Shown: positions 1 to 10,837 of the stretch, piece after piece
How the letters are laid out: every line of letters begins with the position of its first letter
Position numbering within the stretch: position 1 is the stretch's first letter
Position numbers and translations under genes: made by a program
Assembly (NCBI GenBank): GCA_963989385.1
Contig: OZ022513.1
Location: 18,707,928-18,771,927 of the forward strand
DNA: 64,000 nt
Source: Ctena decussata
Taxonomy: Eukaryota; Mollusca; Bivalvia; Lucinida; Lucinidae
Direction: 5' to 3'
Notes under the pieces: model-generated
Seen by the model: only the letters and a program-made list of their open reading frames with translations
What the model was told of the DNA's origin: nothing
Databases searched by the model: none

Positions 1-1060
1 GAATTCTCTTTGCTAAACCAGAAGACCTTGAGACGTGGCCAAACCACCTTAGTTTCCGTTTCTTGACCAGCGTGAGGAGTTCATCATATTCTCCAATGGC
101 TGCTTGGATCTTCCTGCGAACCTCCTCATTGGTTATATGGTCCTTGTACGAAATATTCAGTAACCTTCAGTAGCATCTCATCTCAAAGGCCTGCGTTCTT
201 TTCTCTAACTCTGCTGTCAAGGTCCATGATTCACAGGCATACAGAAATATTGAAATGACAAGGGAGCGCATAAGTTTCACCTTTGATCCAAGAGATATAT
301 TGTTATCTCTCCAAATTGGTTACAGCTTAGTAAGAGCTGAAGTGGCTTGTGCAATCCTTGAGAGAACCTCCTGTTTTGAGCCATCATCTGAGACAATTGC
401 TCCAAGGTATTTGAAGCTGCTTACGGTACCCAGCTTCTGCCCTTTTACCTTGATCTCCCTCTGGATGCCGTCTGCGCTGTTTGTCATCAGTTTGGTCTTC
501 TCAGCACTGATCTCCATCTTATACCTTGTGCAGGTTTGGTCGAGACTTTCAACTAGAGCTTCCAGTTCCTGCCTTTCTCAGCCAGAGCATCTATGTCATC
601 GGCAAACCGCAGATTTGTAATGTTTCTGCCGCCTATGCTAACCTTTCCTTCATGTTCTTCCAGAGCATCAGACATGATCCGTTCGAGAAAAATGTTGAAG
701 AGGGTGGGTGACAGAAGACATCCTTGTCTTACTCCAACTGTTGTTCTGAACCATTCTCCTGAGTTGCCATTTATCAGGACTGCACTTGTAGCCTTGTCGT
801 ATAGCTGCTCAATGGTGCGAACTAGATTTGCACTGATGTTGTACTTCCGCATGGTGGCCCATAAGGCTGCATGCCATACCCTGTCAAAGGTTTTTTTGAA
901 ATCAATGAAGGCATGATACAGATTCTGCTGATGTTGGAGATACTTTTCACACAGGATTCTAAGGTTGAAGATTTGTTCTGTGGTGCTCCTTCCTGCTCGG
1001 AACCCAGCCTGTTCCTCAGCGATTATCTCCTCGGCTTGTGGTTTAAGCCTGTTCAAGCCA
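1..1060 (-). mobile_element. RTE-like LINE fragment, reverse transcriptase part (copy 1)
   Basis: Read on the minus strand this is the middle and C-terminal part of a non-LTR reverse transcriptase. The 167-residue frame at 553-1056 has the finger/palm motifs [26 protein letters not shown] and the catalytic block LRFADDIDALAE. A second frame at 320-517 continues with [15 protein letters not shown] and FKYLGAIVSDDGSK, so at least one frameshift separates them. 1-250 encodes the C-terminal WFGHVS...GLAK tail and runs off the window. It is 5'-truncated near 1060 and has no endonuclease. The same family recurs at 17155-18404 and 27086-27390. The RTE-clade assignment comes from the tail motifs and is an inference. 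It is a dead copy. Confidence 0.9.
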
Positions 1061-1133
1061 TCAAAAGAAACAATGTCACATACTCAAAATGTTCACATCT
1101 TGTTCGATATTATATGATAAAGATAGATAGAAC

Positions 1134-1538
1134 CTATGGGGTGCCGTTTTACTATCTATTTTCCATTTTTTGATCTCCACAATTGCATTTATGGATGTCC
1201 ATTTTTCATTTTTGGATATCACAAAATAATTTTGGATATCCACAATTATTTATGGATATTTAAAAATTTAAAAATTGATTTTTGGACATATAAAAATTGA
1301 ATTGATATCCAAAAATAAGAAATATCTTATAATATCCATAATTCGATTTATTGATATCCATAATTCGATTTATATTCATAATTCGATTTATTGATATCCA
1401 TAATTTGATTTATGGATAACCATAATTCGATTGATGGATACCCAATATTGTGCTGTACAAATTAAATTATGAATATCCAAAAATCGATTAATGGATATCC
1501 ATAAATAGGGAATAAATAGTTAAAAGGCATCCCATTAG
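1134..1538. mobile_element. AT-rich TIR element with internal minisatellite
   Basis: The ends are imperfect inverted repeats: ctatggggtgccgttttact on the left and, reverse-complemented, ctaatgggatgccttttaac on the right. Both can be read as flanked by TA. The interior is a degenerate direct and inverted reiteration of a 20-30 bp motif around tgatatccataattcgattt. There is no ORF. It looks like a non-autonomous mariner-type MITE. Confidence 0.55.
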
Positions 1539-3309
1539 ATACTTATAACTGAGGGGTTGGTTATTAACGTAACATGCATTACATATTTTAGGCTGTTACA
1601 AGTGAAAGTCAAGGCACTTGGTTCTGGTGAACCGCTGAGGAAATCTGGCCAGGAACGGTGTGGATAACTTACTGTGCTCGATATTACCTTGAATTATTGG
1701 CGGGGCCGTAAAACCACATTCAAACAAACATACATTTTTTTTCAAACAGAAGTGTCTAAGTGATGCTTAATTCTCATTCATACATTACCAAACTGTATGT
1801 GAAACTCGGCCACATTTAAACTTTTTTCTGAGGTGTAAAACAGGATGCATTTATCTCTAAAACATATCTTTATTATTGGAACGAAACTGTTTGACTTCAT
1901 AAAGGATTTGATGATGCAAATAGATGATAAAATTCACTGAAACTAAGAATAATTTCCATAAAAATTAGCACTAAACTACATGCATATGCATTCCTAAATT
2001 TTGTGTTTTTTCAACTGTTAACATTCAGCATTCTGAAAAATCATGTTACCGGTTTTCAATTTTCAAGAAAATTTATAATTATAATCTACACATGTATGGC
2101 CTAATTTCATATGAATTTGACAGGTTGACAAGAACTGCAACTTAGTGAAATCAAAAATTTAATTTGTTCAAAAAATTTTATGGAGCTGAAATTTGGGGGC
2201 ATCCGCAAACAAAAGTTAATATGGAAAGTTTTATGTTATACATTCGAATACAAACATGGTACATACATAATCAAGAATTACTAGGAATCATTTTAAGAGT
2301 AAAACGGGTCAAGTATTCAAAACTCCTACAGCTTTGGGCTGCATGAAATTGGGGTGCCTCTATTTTTTTGCATCCCATCCAATTAAAATGTTGTACTTTA
2401 ACAATTAAAATAGATGGATTAGCAAATATTTCATAAAAACATTCGTAATGGCATTGACAATCACTATGCATAATATTATGGAATTCGGTGCGTGGGCAGA
2501 ACTCTATGTAAATTTCCTATAGGATGGAACTACCCCTTTCCTGTTTGTTGTATTTCTAGCATTTTGGTCAACTGTAGAGCTTTCTCCTTTTTGCTTCCTG
2601 TCTTGTTTTGTGAATAAATAGAAAATGGGTCAAAGTACATGACTTATATGTTTTATATATTTAGTATGGCTTTTGGTCCTCTTTTTGTATCGATGTATAC
2701 GTCGTTTGTGCTGAAAAGGCCTGTCCGCTATCGAAACTGCACTTTTTCGGTTTGTTGCTTTTGTTTCTCCTTTTACTCTTTTGCTGTCTTGGGTGGGTTG
2801 TGCTACGTGATTGTAGCCTTTTCCGTGTATCTTAAGTTTAGAGGATCTTACATGAGTGCTATTGTATTATTGAATATATTAGAATAAGATTTGAGGCTAT
2901 ACCGAGCATCTGATCGGTTTTCCCCAATGAGTTTAATAAATTCAATATTACAGGAGCACGAATGCAAGATTTTATTTATCATATGTCATTTAAATTGCAT
3001 TTTATTAGCAAATTTTGCACTAAAACGTCACGATTTCGCCATTAGAAAACGCGACGTTTTTATGGACGTCAACGCATACCATTACGATGTAATTTGCATA
3101 TTCAATCCACTGGTTGGTTATCGTTTTTAATGCATTGCTTTATTACACTCTAGGATGCGTCGTAATATGATAACAAAGTTTTAAGAAAACAAGCCTTCTC
3201 TTTCTTATTCTTTCTAATCTTTCGTCATTTTTCTATAACTGCAGCTATTAAATGTTGAATGCTCATATTTCGCAATAAAGAACACTGAGGATTGAGAACG
3301 ACGTTTTTT
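1539..3309. other. AT-rich non-coding stretch
   Basis: No gene, RNA or clear repeat boundary is visible. The longest open frame (2639-2887 +, 82 codons) is hydrophobic and low in complexity. It shares its tail wording (agaggatcttaca) with an unrelated frame near 59220, so it is more likely repeat-derived than a gene. Confidence 0.4.
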
Positions 3310-3919
3310 AGCTCACCTGAGCCGAAGGCTCAGAGGTGAGCTTATAGGATGGGAGTCGAGCCGTCGTCCGTCCGTCCGTGCGTGGGTGGGTGCGTCAACA
3401 CTTTCAAACATAAATATCTCAGAGACCAGTGGGCCGATCGCAATCAAATTTTATCTGAAGCATCATTTGGGTGGGGGAAAGGCTGCATTAGGTTTTGGTA
3501 CAGATCAGCTCAGAACTCTGGTTTCCATGGCAACAGATAGCCCCCATAGGGTTATAATGGGGAAAACGGCGTCATCACGTTTTCTCGACTGTTTTTGATT
3601 AGATCCTTATCATACTTGCAGGTAATGATGACATACACAAGAGCTTGGATGAGTTCGAAATTTGGCCGGATTCGAGCACAGACTACGGAGTTAGCTGCCC
3701 TTGAGCGTTTGAAAAAAATCCCATAGGGTTATAATGGGGAAAATGTCGTCATCACGTTTTCTCAACTGTTTTTGCTTAGATCCTTATCTTACTTGCAGGT
3801 AGTGATGACATACATAAGAGCTTGGATGAGTTCGAAATTTGGCCGGATTCGAGCACAGACTACGGAGTTAGCTGCCCTTGAGCGTTTGAAAAAATCCCAT
3901 AGTGTTGTAATGGAGAAAA

Positions 3920-4888
3920 CAACGTCATCACATATTTTTAGAAAAACTTTGTCATCGCTCTATTGCCTACATTTCTCAACGGATTTTAAAATAACTTCAC
4001 ACAAATGTAGGGCGTGACAATATCTTGAGCAAGTTTGACTTTCAGGATGCTGCGCCCAAGGTCAAGGTCACTGTGGCTATTTTTAGAAAAACTTTGTCAG
4101 CGCTCTATTGCCTACATTTCTCAGCAGATTTTAAAATAACTTCACACAAATGTAGGGCATGACAATATCTCGAGCAAGTTCGACTTTCAGGATGCTGCGC
4201 CCAAGGTCAAGGTCACTGTGGCTATTTTTAGAAAAACTTTATCAGCGCTCTAGCACCTACATTTCTCAGAAGAGATTTTAAAATAACTTCACACAAATGT
4301 AGGGCATGACAATATCTTGAGCAAATTTGACTTTCAGGGTGCTGCACCTAAGGTCAAGGTCACTGTGGCTATTTTTAGAAAAACTTGGTCATCACTCTAG
4401 CACCTACATTTTTCAAGGGATTTTAAATCAACTTCACACAAATGTAGGGCATGACAATATCTCAAACAAGTTTGACTTCCAGGGTGCTGCGCCCAAGGTC
4501 GAGGTCACTGTGGCTATTTTTAGAAAAACTTTGGAACGCTCTAGCACCTACATTTTTCAATGGATTTTAAAATAAATTCACACAAATGTAGGGCATGACA
4601 ATATCTCGAGCATGTACGACTTTCCGGGTGCTGTGCCCAAGGTCAAGGTCACTGTGGCTATTTTTAGAAAAACTTTGTCATCGCCCTAGCACCTTCATTT
4701 CTCCATGGATTTTGAAATAACTTGACACAAATGTAGGGTATGACAATATCTCAAGCAAGTTCGACTTTCAGGATGCTGTGCCCAAGGTCAAGGTCACTGT
4801 GGCTATTTTTAGAAAAACTTTGTCATCGCTCTAGCACCTACATTTCTCAACGGATTCTGAAATAAATTCACACAAATGTAGGGCATGA
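3920..4888 (+). repeat. Tandem array, about 145-bp unit, seven copies
   Basis: The phrase tttttagaaaaacttt recurs near 3936, 4080, 4226, 4371, 4517, 4661 and 4805, a spacing of 144-146 bp. Each unit also contains cacaaatgtagggc and ccaaggtcaaggtcactg. Units differ by scattered substitutions. The array continues for a few tens of bases after the SINE, at 5165-5215. Confidence 0.9.
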
Positions 4889-5164
4889 TTTGGTTGGTTG
4901 GTTGATTTGATGCTTAACGTCCACGGTAAAAAACTAAGGTCATGTCGGGACGGTCAGTTAACCTAACCACACTATTCCTGGGCAGGCTTAGACCTCCTAA
5001 GCGGTTAACCAGTACTAAGTGCACATACTTTCGCCAGTAACTGACAACTGCCCTTCTTGAATCAGCGGAAGGAGAAACGAAAGTATGTGGCCAGACCGGG
5101 ATTCGAACCCAGGACCTCTGACTTACGAGTCAGGTGCCCTACCGATTGCGCTACCCGGCCCGGC
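4889..5164 (-). mobile_element. tRNA-derived SINE with 12-bp target duplication
   Basis: On the minus strand the head is tRNA-like, with A box tagcgcaatcggtagggc and B box gggttcgaatccc. A roughly 200-bp body and a short (AACC)n tail follow. It is flanked by a perfect 12-bp duplication, tgtagggcatga, at 4877-4888 and 5165-5176. It therefore inserted by retroposition into the 145-bp array. A diverged relative lies at 10088-10362. Confidence 0.85.
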
Positions 5165-5833
5165 TGTAGGGCATGACAATATCTTGAGCAAGTTTGACTT
5201 TCAGGGTGCTGCAATCAAGGTTTTAGATTAGATCCTTATCATACTTGCAGGTAATGATGACATACATAAGAGCTTGGATGAGTTCGAAATTTGGCCGGAT
5301 TCGAGCACAGACTATGGAGTTAGCTGCCCTTGAGCGTTTGAAAAAAAATCCCATAGTCTTATAATGGAGAAAACAACGTCATCACATTTTCATTTTTCAT
5401 CGGATCCTCTTCATACTTGCAGATAATGAGGATATGCATAAAAGCTTGGATTAGTTAGCATGTCGGCTAGATCCCACCACTGACTATGGAGTACCTGCCC
5501 TGAGCATCCAAAAAATCAATGTCGCCACTTTTTCTTGGTTTCTACTGACCCGTTCCTTTTCAAACTTGCAGGTAATGAGGAAATGCATAATATCTTAAAC
5601 AAGTTCAAATTTTGGGCAGATCAGGTAAACCACTACGAAGTTAGCTGCCCTTGACAGCTATGTCTATTGTGCTCTTGATCGGATACTTTTTAAACTTGCA
5701 TATATTAAATGAGGGCATACATAATGTTTTGGATGAGTTTAATTTTCAGCCTGATTGGACCACTGACTGTGGAGTTAGCTGCCCTTGAGCATCTTAAATA
5801 TCCCTATAGGTTTACAGTGTCTCTCAGGTGAGC

Positions 5834-6396
5834 AATTGTTGCCCTTTGGGCTACTTGTCTTCATATAAGTCCAAGTAATTTTTTCGTTCTTTTCTTTTCC
5901 TCCATGCTTTGGCTTTGAATCATCGAACATTTTCATTGTTCAAACCGATGTGACAAGGTTAAAAAAACAAAATTCATGTAAAATTAGCATATATGTAAAG
6001 GTATACATGTTCATGTTGACAACGACTGGCTACATTGTGGTAAGACAATGAGAACCATCTTCATACTACATATTTGTCTTTGTCTTTAAATTTGCTTGGT
6101 TCTCCTTGCCATGCCACTGATATTTTTGCTTTCTGCTCACACCTTCATTGTATATGCGACTCCCTTTGACTATTAACGATATGTCAAAGTTTGCCCAGCT
6201 GTGAGAAAGGCGAATTTTTTGCAATGACACTTGCATTCACAAAAAGCAAATGTGTTTTACTCAAGCTGTTGCGCGGGGGTATTGTCTGATCCTTCCAAAA
6301 TTCTGGATGTATACCAGTTTGTCTATGCTTGCGCCTATTGAACAGGCTGACTAGACTTTCATAGGTTATGCTTCACAGGTTATGCTGCCATATAAC
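5834..6396. other. Unassigned intergenic sequence
   Basis: There is no convincing ORF, RNA or repeat in this stretch. Confidence 0.35.
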
Positions 6397-6457
6397 GCGA
6401 CCGAGTTCAAGAGTCATTCTGTGAAATGCGACCGAGTTCAAGAGTCATTCTGTGAAA
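6397..6457 (+). repeat. 31-bp direct duplication
   Basis: The phrase gcgaccgagttcaagagtca plus cattctgtgaaa occurs twice head to tail. It lies just upstream of the perfect hairpin at 6477. Confidence 0.85.
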
Positions 6458-6476
6458 CTGTATATACCAAACATCT

Positions 6477-6546
6477 AAAACCCTCTTAGACTTTGTCTGC
6501 AAATAGGACATCAGTCCTATTTGCAGACAAAGTCTAAGAGGGTTTT
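6477..6546. repeat. Perfect 33-bp hairpin, 4-nt loop
   Basis: The arms 6477-6509 and 6514-6546 are exact reverse complements (aaaaccctcttagactttgt at the left edge) with loop atca. No tail or target duplication is clear. It may be a minimal palindromic MITE or a recent palindrome. Confidence 0.9.
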
Positions 6547-6736
6547 ACAAAAGTTCTTGAATAAACAAGTTTGATATGAAACGCCTTCATTTATTGTAAC
6601 ACGTATTTCTATACTTTCAAAGAATAACAGTTTTAGAAAGAGTTCTTAAGTAAGTAACTAAACTTCATTGAAAAACACAATCAATGTGACTTCACAATTT
6701 CGTTCGATCCCATAACCTACAACGAATCCTTGAATG

Positions 6737-6991
6737 TCAAGTGGCATACCGTTTTCCTAATGCTTTAGATTCATGTAAAACATAAGTGTACTTGTTTGTT
6801 AACTGTAACAAGCAACTTTTGATCATACACTGAGTGTCGCTGGTTTCCACTCCACTTACCCGCACTTTCATTTCTATCAGTTGTTTCGTAGAATCGTAGA
6901 AGGTTTGGTTGTCCGATTTTCTTATCTTCTTGTAGAAAGCAACACATACATAAACGTAAATCAGAATTTGTATCTGGATATCCATTGTCAA
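6737..6991 (-). pseudogene. Possible first exon of a secreted PAN/apple-like protein
   Basis: This is an 84-codon minus-strand frame. It starts with a hydrophobic stretch (MTMDIQIQILIYVYVCVAF) that could be a signal peptide. Next comes a polar segment and then VSGVETSDTQCMIKSC followed by YTYVLHESKA. The spacing of Cys, Lys and Tyr resembles the start of PAN/apple modules, which are common in molluscan secreted lectins. Expected later cysteines are missing and the frame closes soon after, so it is probably a relic. It is antisense to the FReD genes. No downstream exon was found. The assignment is tentative. Confidence 0.25.
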
Positions 6992-7061
6992 ATATGGAAT
7001 TGCTTCTGGAGATAATGCGTATTATATCGCTTTCATATACTTTTATAGCAGGTGAGCAATT

Positions 7062-7345
7062 ATATCGGATTTTTTTCGATTATAAGACAGGGGATTTTTC
7101 GTTCCAAAAACAATCCCAATAATCTAGATCCGTCGTATAAGACGGATCTAGATCTTTGGGATTGGTTGGAAGGGAAGGTTTTTGTTTCTAAAACAAACAA
7201 CCCCCCCCCCCTAGATCCGCATCATAAAACGGATCTAGATCTTTCGGATGATTTGGAAGAGATAGCAGTCTTACAGACTGATTAACATATTTGCAGTAAT
7301 TTTGGAAGGGAAAACTCCTGTCTTATAACCGAATAAATACGGTAC
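7062..7345. mobile_element. MITE with inverted ends and two internal hairpins
   Basis: The left end (cggatttttttcgattataa, then gacagg) and the right end (cctgtcttataaccgaataa, 7309-7335) are inverted matches. Two internal palindromes, around 7130-7158 and 7209-7237, are built on agatccg...cggatct. There is no coding capacity. Confidence 0.65.
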
Positions 7346-7472
7346 CCTTTTGTAAAATAATGCTACATTATGGTTTTAACTCTGCATTTCAAACAATGGT
7401 ATTGACCAGAATTAAAATTTTGCTGCCTGATAACTATACGTAAAACGAACCAGTAAATACACATGTATGTTA

Positions 7473-8615
7473 TGCCCCAGTCACACACACACATTACGGA
7501 TTGGGCGATTAGTTGTGGATAAAACTCCACAATAATCCGCAGAATATGTGGGCGTGGCTTATTTTCTTGATTAATTTACGGATACAGTAACCTATAGATG
7601 CGTATGATTAAGGATAAATGCGGATGGCTGCGGTCAGATAGTTTCCCTTTGAATAAATACGATGAGAGATGATACGAATGTATACATACTACTTACCTTC
7701 CATTACCTTCTGTTACTTCTAGATGCGGAAAGATGTTGTTGATGCTACGGATGGCCTGTTCGTATATGTCCGGTTTTATTCGTAATGATCCGTATCGCAT
7801 CTGCGGATGGCCCATCCGTATTTGTCCGGTGTTATTCGTAAAGGTCCGTATTGCATCCGCAGAGTCTGTAACTGTCCGTATCGTATCCGTAGGGTCCGCA
7901 GGATCCGATTCCAAATTTTGAAATTTTTCAAAATTCAGGCGCGGACGAGTAAACCGTATTGATCCGTAACAAACGGTAACTGGAGGCATTCATTCGCATT
8001 TATCCATATATAATCCGTATATAATCCGTATCTAATCCGTATATAAACCTATTCTTCCGCAGCCCAACCCCAAGTTGCGGACTGATACGGTCTTGCGCAG
8101 ATCGTTACCTTCAATTACGGTTAGTTACGGGTCTCGTTCGGAGTTTTTTTTACGGACTTTTACCTTCAGATACGTTTCTATACGGATAACTTACTTTTCA
8201 ATACTGACAGATACGTATTGGTGAGGATAATTGCGAACAGCTAATCTGACTGGGGCATTAATCCATAACAATACGCAGAACGAGACCCGTAACTTACCGT
8301 AACAATCCGCATGAAACCGTATTTGTCCACAAATTTTGGGTGGACCGCGGAACGATAGGTCGAGATACGGATTAGATACGGATTAGATACGCATAAATGC
8401 GGATAAATGCCTTCAGTTACGGATCATTATGGTTAACTCGTCCGCGCCTGAATATTTAAACTTTTCAAAATTTGGTGGCATATCTTGCGGACCTTGCGGA
8501 TACCATACGGATACGATACGGATTCGATATGGAGAGAAACCACGCCCACAAATTGTGTGGATTTAAAGTCCGCAACTATCCGCCCAATCCGTAATGTGTG
8601 TGTGTGACTGGGGCA
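7473..8615. mobile_element. 1.14-kb foldback element with TA duplication
   Basis: The left terminus tgccccagtcacacacacac is repeated in inverse at 8585-8615, flanked by TA on both sides (7471-7472 and 8616-8617). The inversion continues inward. For example 'caggcgcggacgagt' at 7937 reappears inverted at 8440, and runs of taatccgtat are mirrored. A third copy of the end motif (gactggggca) lies near 8250, so the unit may be a compound of two elements. There is no transposase ORF. Confidence 0.75.
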
Positions 8616-8760
8616 TAACACTTTGAAACCTTTGCTGTTCTGATATTTATTCTGCACAAAGTTAAAAGAATAGCGATGATCAGGCGATAATGCAATTAGA
8701 TCCTATAGCCTGCCCTCAAAACTAAAAATGAAAAGATGTTTATACATAAATTGAAAGCAG

Positions 8761-9010
8761 CTCATGAAAGGAGTGCCCGGTGAACAGAACAAACAGCTCG
8801 TTCCCGGACAGGTTGTAATTCAGCTACCTTAACTAAAACTTGCTACGGACAGAGCTCATGAACGAAAGTATTAACTCAAATATGGACAAAAAGAACAAGA
8901 ACAGCGAGGGATAACAACAGAGGTACCGCATTTGAATGGTCGGTAATAAACAACAGGAATGGAGCGTGTGCCTAAAACTCGCACGACGACATCGAAGCAA
9001 ATAATATTCT
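8761..9010 (-). mobile_element. Diverged fragment of the RT element's 3' region
   Basis: The order of short phrases (agctc.ttccc...cagg..gtaattcagct, then aacaagaacag, then accgcatttgaatggtcggtaataa) follows the minus-strand copy at 48378-48975. The fragment has decayed too far for exact borders. Confidence 0.4.
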
Positions 9011-9581
9011 TGGATGCGTACTAAACAATTCTATGACGTTACGGTAGCAGAAGAACTCATTCTAAATAAATATCTATACAAAATTAAAAAGTTTCACACG
9101 AGGACCAAAAACGAACATAAAATGATGAGGCAAAGAACAGGCTAGAGTAACAATACTGTAGCAGTATAAAATTTAAATAAATAAATAAAAAGAACCTTGC
9201 AGAATCGTATCTTTGTTCTGTATAACATTGAGTAAAAGTAGTAATTATTTGTGATAAGAGCCGATAAGAGAAATATGAATGCAGAAAATATAGCGTGACT
9301 ATGAACATAGCTCTATGCTTCTGTTTTCTTCGAAAGACAAACTGATTTCTCTGTAGTAAAATTAGATTAAATCTATGGCTGCCTGTTATTTCAGTAAAAG
9401 TGGATGATGTCTACACATATTTGACATAAACACTGATTGTGCAAATTATCTCTCTGACTGAGATATCTCCTTCTTTCTTTTTTTTTAATTTCGAGAGGCC
9501 AGAATAAAAAGAGTGATAGAAAAAAAAATAATTTCACTGTTTCAGTTCCTGATTATTCCTCATTTACACTGCTTTATATAA
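9011..9581. other. AT-rich non-coding stretch
   Basis: Only chance frames are visible, for example a 74-codon low-complexity minus frame at 9084-9308. Confidence 0.35.
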
Positions 9582-10087
9582 TAGTCCAGTCAAATTGTGG
9601 GGGAACCTAAAACAAATTGCAACAAAAGGTTTCTTCGCAGTAATAAGCTCCTAAGACCTAGATTTTTAACATACTAAAAGTAGGACAAAATCGGAGAATG
9701 CGAAACTTGATTTTTTTCACATGTCTTGTTTTCGAAGGATTTAAACCACTGCACAGCTACTTTTGGTCGGAAAGCCACTTTTAAACATCATTTCTAAACA
9801 AGTTAAATCCATAAAAGTCGTTGATAAAACAGTTATATACTGTTCTTTAGCTTTTGTCTACCGTTAAATTTGCTGATTATGCATAACCGGTCGATCATAT
9901 AGTATATTACTATTGGTTTACCCCTCCCACCAGTATTAATTTTGCTTTAACCATAACCTCTATTCAGATGGACAATATGGATGGTAATGAAGATAGTAAA
10001 CAGAATCAATGTTTTTAAATGAAGACTGTGACAGAACAATAGAAGAAAACAGCTTGATGTAACTCCTATTTATCAAATGAAGGGACA

Positions 10088-10362
10088 TCTGAGAGTGTTG
10101 TTTTGTTGCTACACGTCCACGGTAAACAGCCATGGTCGTGTCGGGACGGTCAACTAACCTTATGACACTATTGTTTGGCTGGCTTAGACCTCCTATGTGG
10201 TTAAGCAGTACTAAGTGCACATACTCTCGCCAGTAACAGACAACTGCCCTTCCTGAATCAGCGGAAGGAGAAACGGAAGTAAGTAGCCGGACCGGGCATC
10301 AAACACAGGACCTCTGGCTCTTGAGTCAGGTGCGCTACCGACAGCACTATGTGGCCCGGCTA
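10088..10362 (-). mobile_element. Degenerate tRNA-derived SINE
   Basis: It is collinear with the SINE at 4889-5164 (cacggtaaa, tgtcgggacggtca, gcttagacctcct, ttaagcagtactaagtgcac, ggcccggct). The B box has decayed (gcatcaaacacagg where the other copy has gattcgaaccc). No target duplication is obvious. Confidence 0.75.
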
Positions 10363-10837
10363 AATACTTCATGTGTAGACAGGATAATCCACAAGAGGGT
10401 TAAATATGCAGATAACTTGGACATGCTTTGGGACATTAGGTGATGACCTCCATGACATTTTTGCATTCACAAATGGTAAAATGTTTGCTTTTCTGGTTCA
10501 AAATTTACAAATTATACCTCCTTCCCACCTAACAGCCACCTCCCCACTCCACCCACTCCTCTGGAAAGAAGTTTTAGCTCGCCTAAACGACCTTCAGGAA
10601 GAGCTATTGTTGTCACTTCAGTGTCAGCCTCTGCATTTGCACCCACGTCCATGTCGACCTTTTGGGTGTTATAGGTTATTTAAACACCCATATCTCTTTA
10701 ACCCACTGATAGCCTAAGTTGATACTTTCACTTATGCTAGATAATGGTCTTACCTTTCACACCCTTGCCCCTTGAGGTCTAAGTCATGGAATTGGAAATT
10801 TCATATTAAAATATGGGATGTTCTTTAAGGTTTTAGC

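Larger units (their letters stand above)
3310..5833 (+). mobile_element. gctcacctga-bordered composite repeat
   Basis: It opens with a hairpin (3310-3342, agctcacctgagcc / ggctcagaggtgagct) followed by the ccgtcgtccgtccgtc motif. It closes with ctctcaggtgagc at 5821-5833, the reverse complement of its start. The inside is made of two tandem units: about 170 bp (3555-3725, 3726-3895, and again 5215-5800 in diverged form) and about 145 bp (3920-4888). A SINE interrupts it at 4889-5164. A related element starts at 10838. The borders suggest a non-autonomous DNA transposon carrying satellite-like cores. Confidence 0.6.

Noticed and set aside
2639..2887. 82-codon hydrophobic frame
   Set aside because: Low complexity, no family resemblance, and it shares wording with an unrelated frame near 59220.
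3920..4888. Regularly spaced repeats, considered as a CRISPR-like array
   Set aside because: Units of ~145 bp are contiguous with no unique spacers, in an animal genome; it is a satellite-type array.
10406..10717. 103-codon plus-strand frame
   Set aside because: No motif, inside a transposon candidate beside a SINE; consistent with chance.
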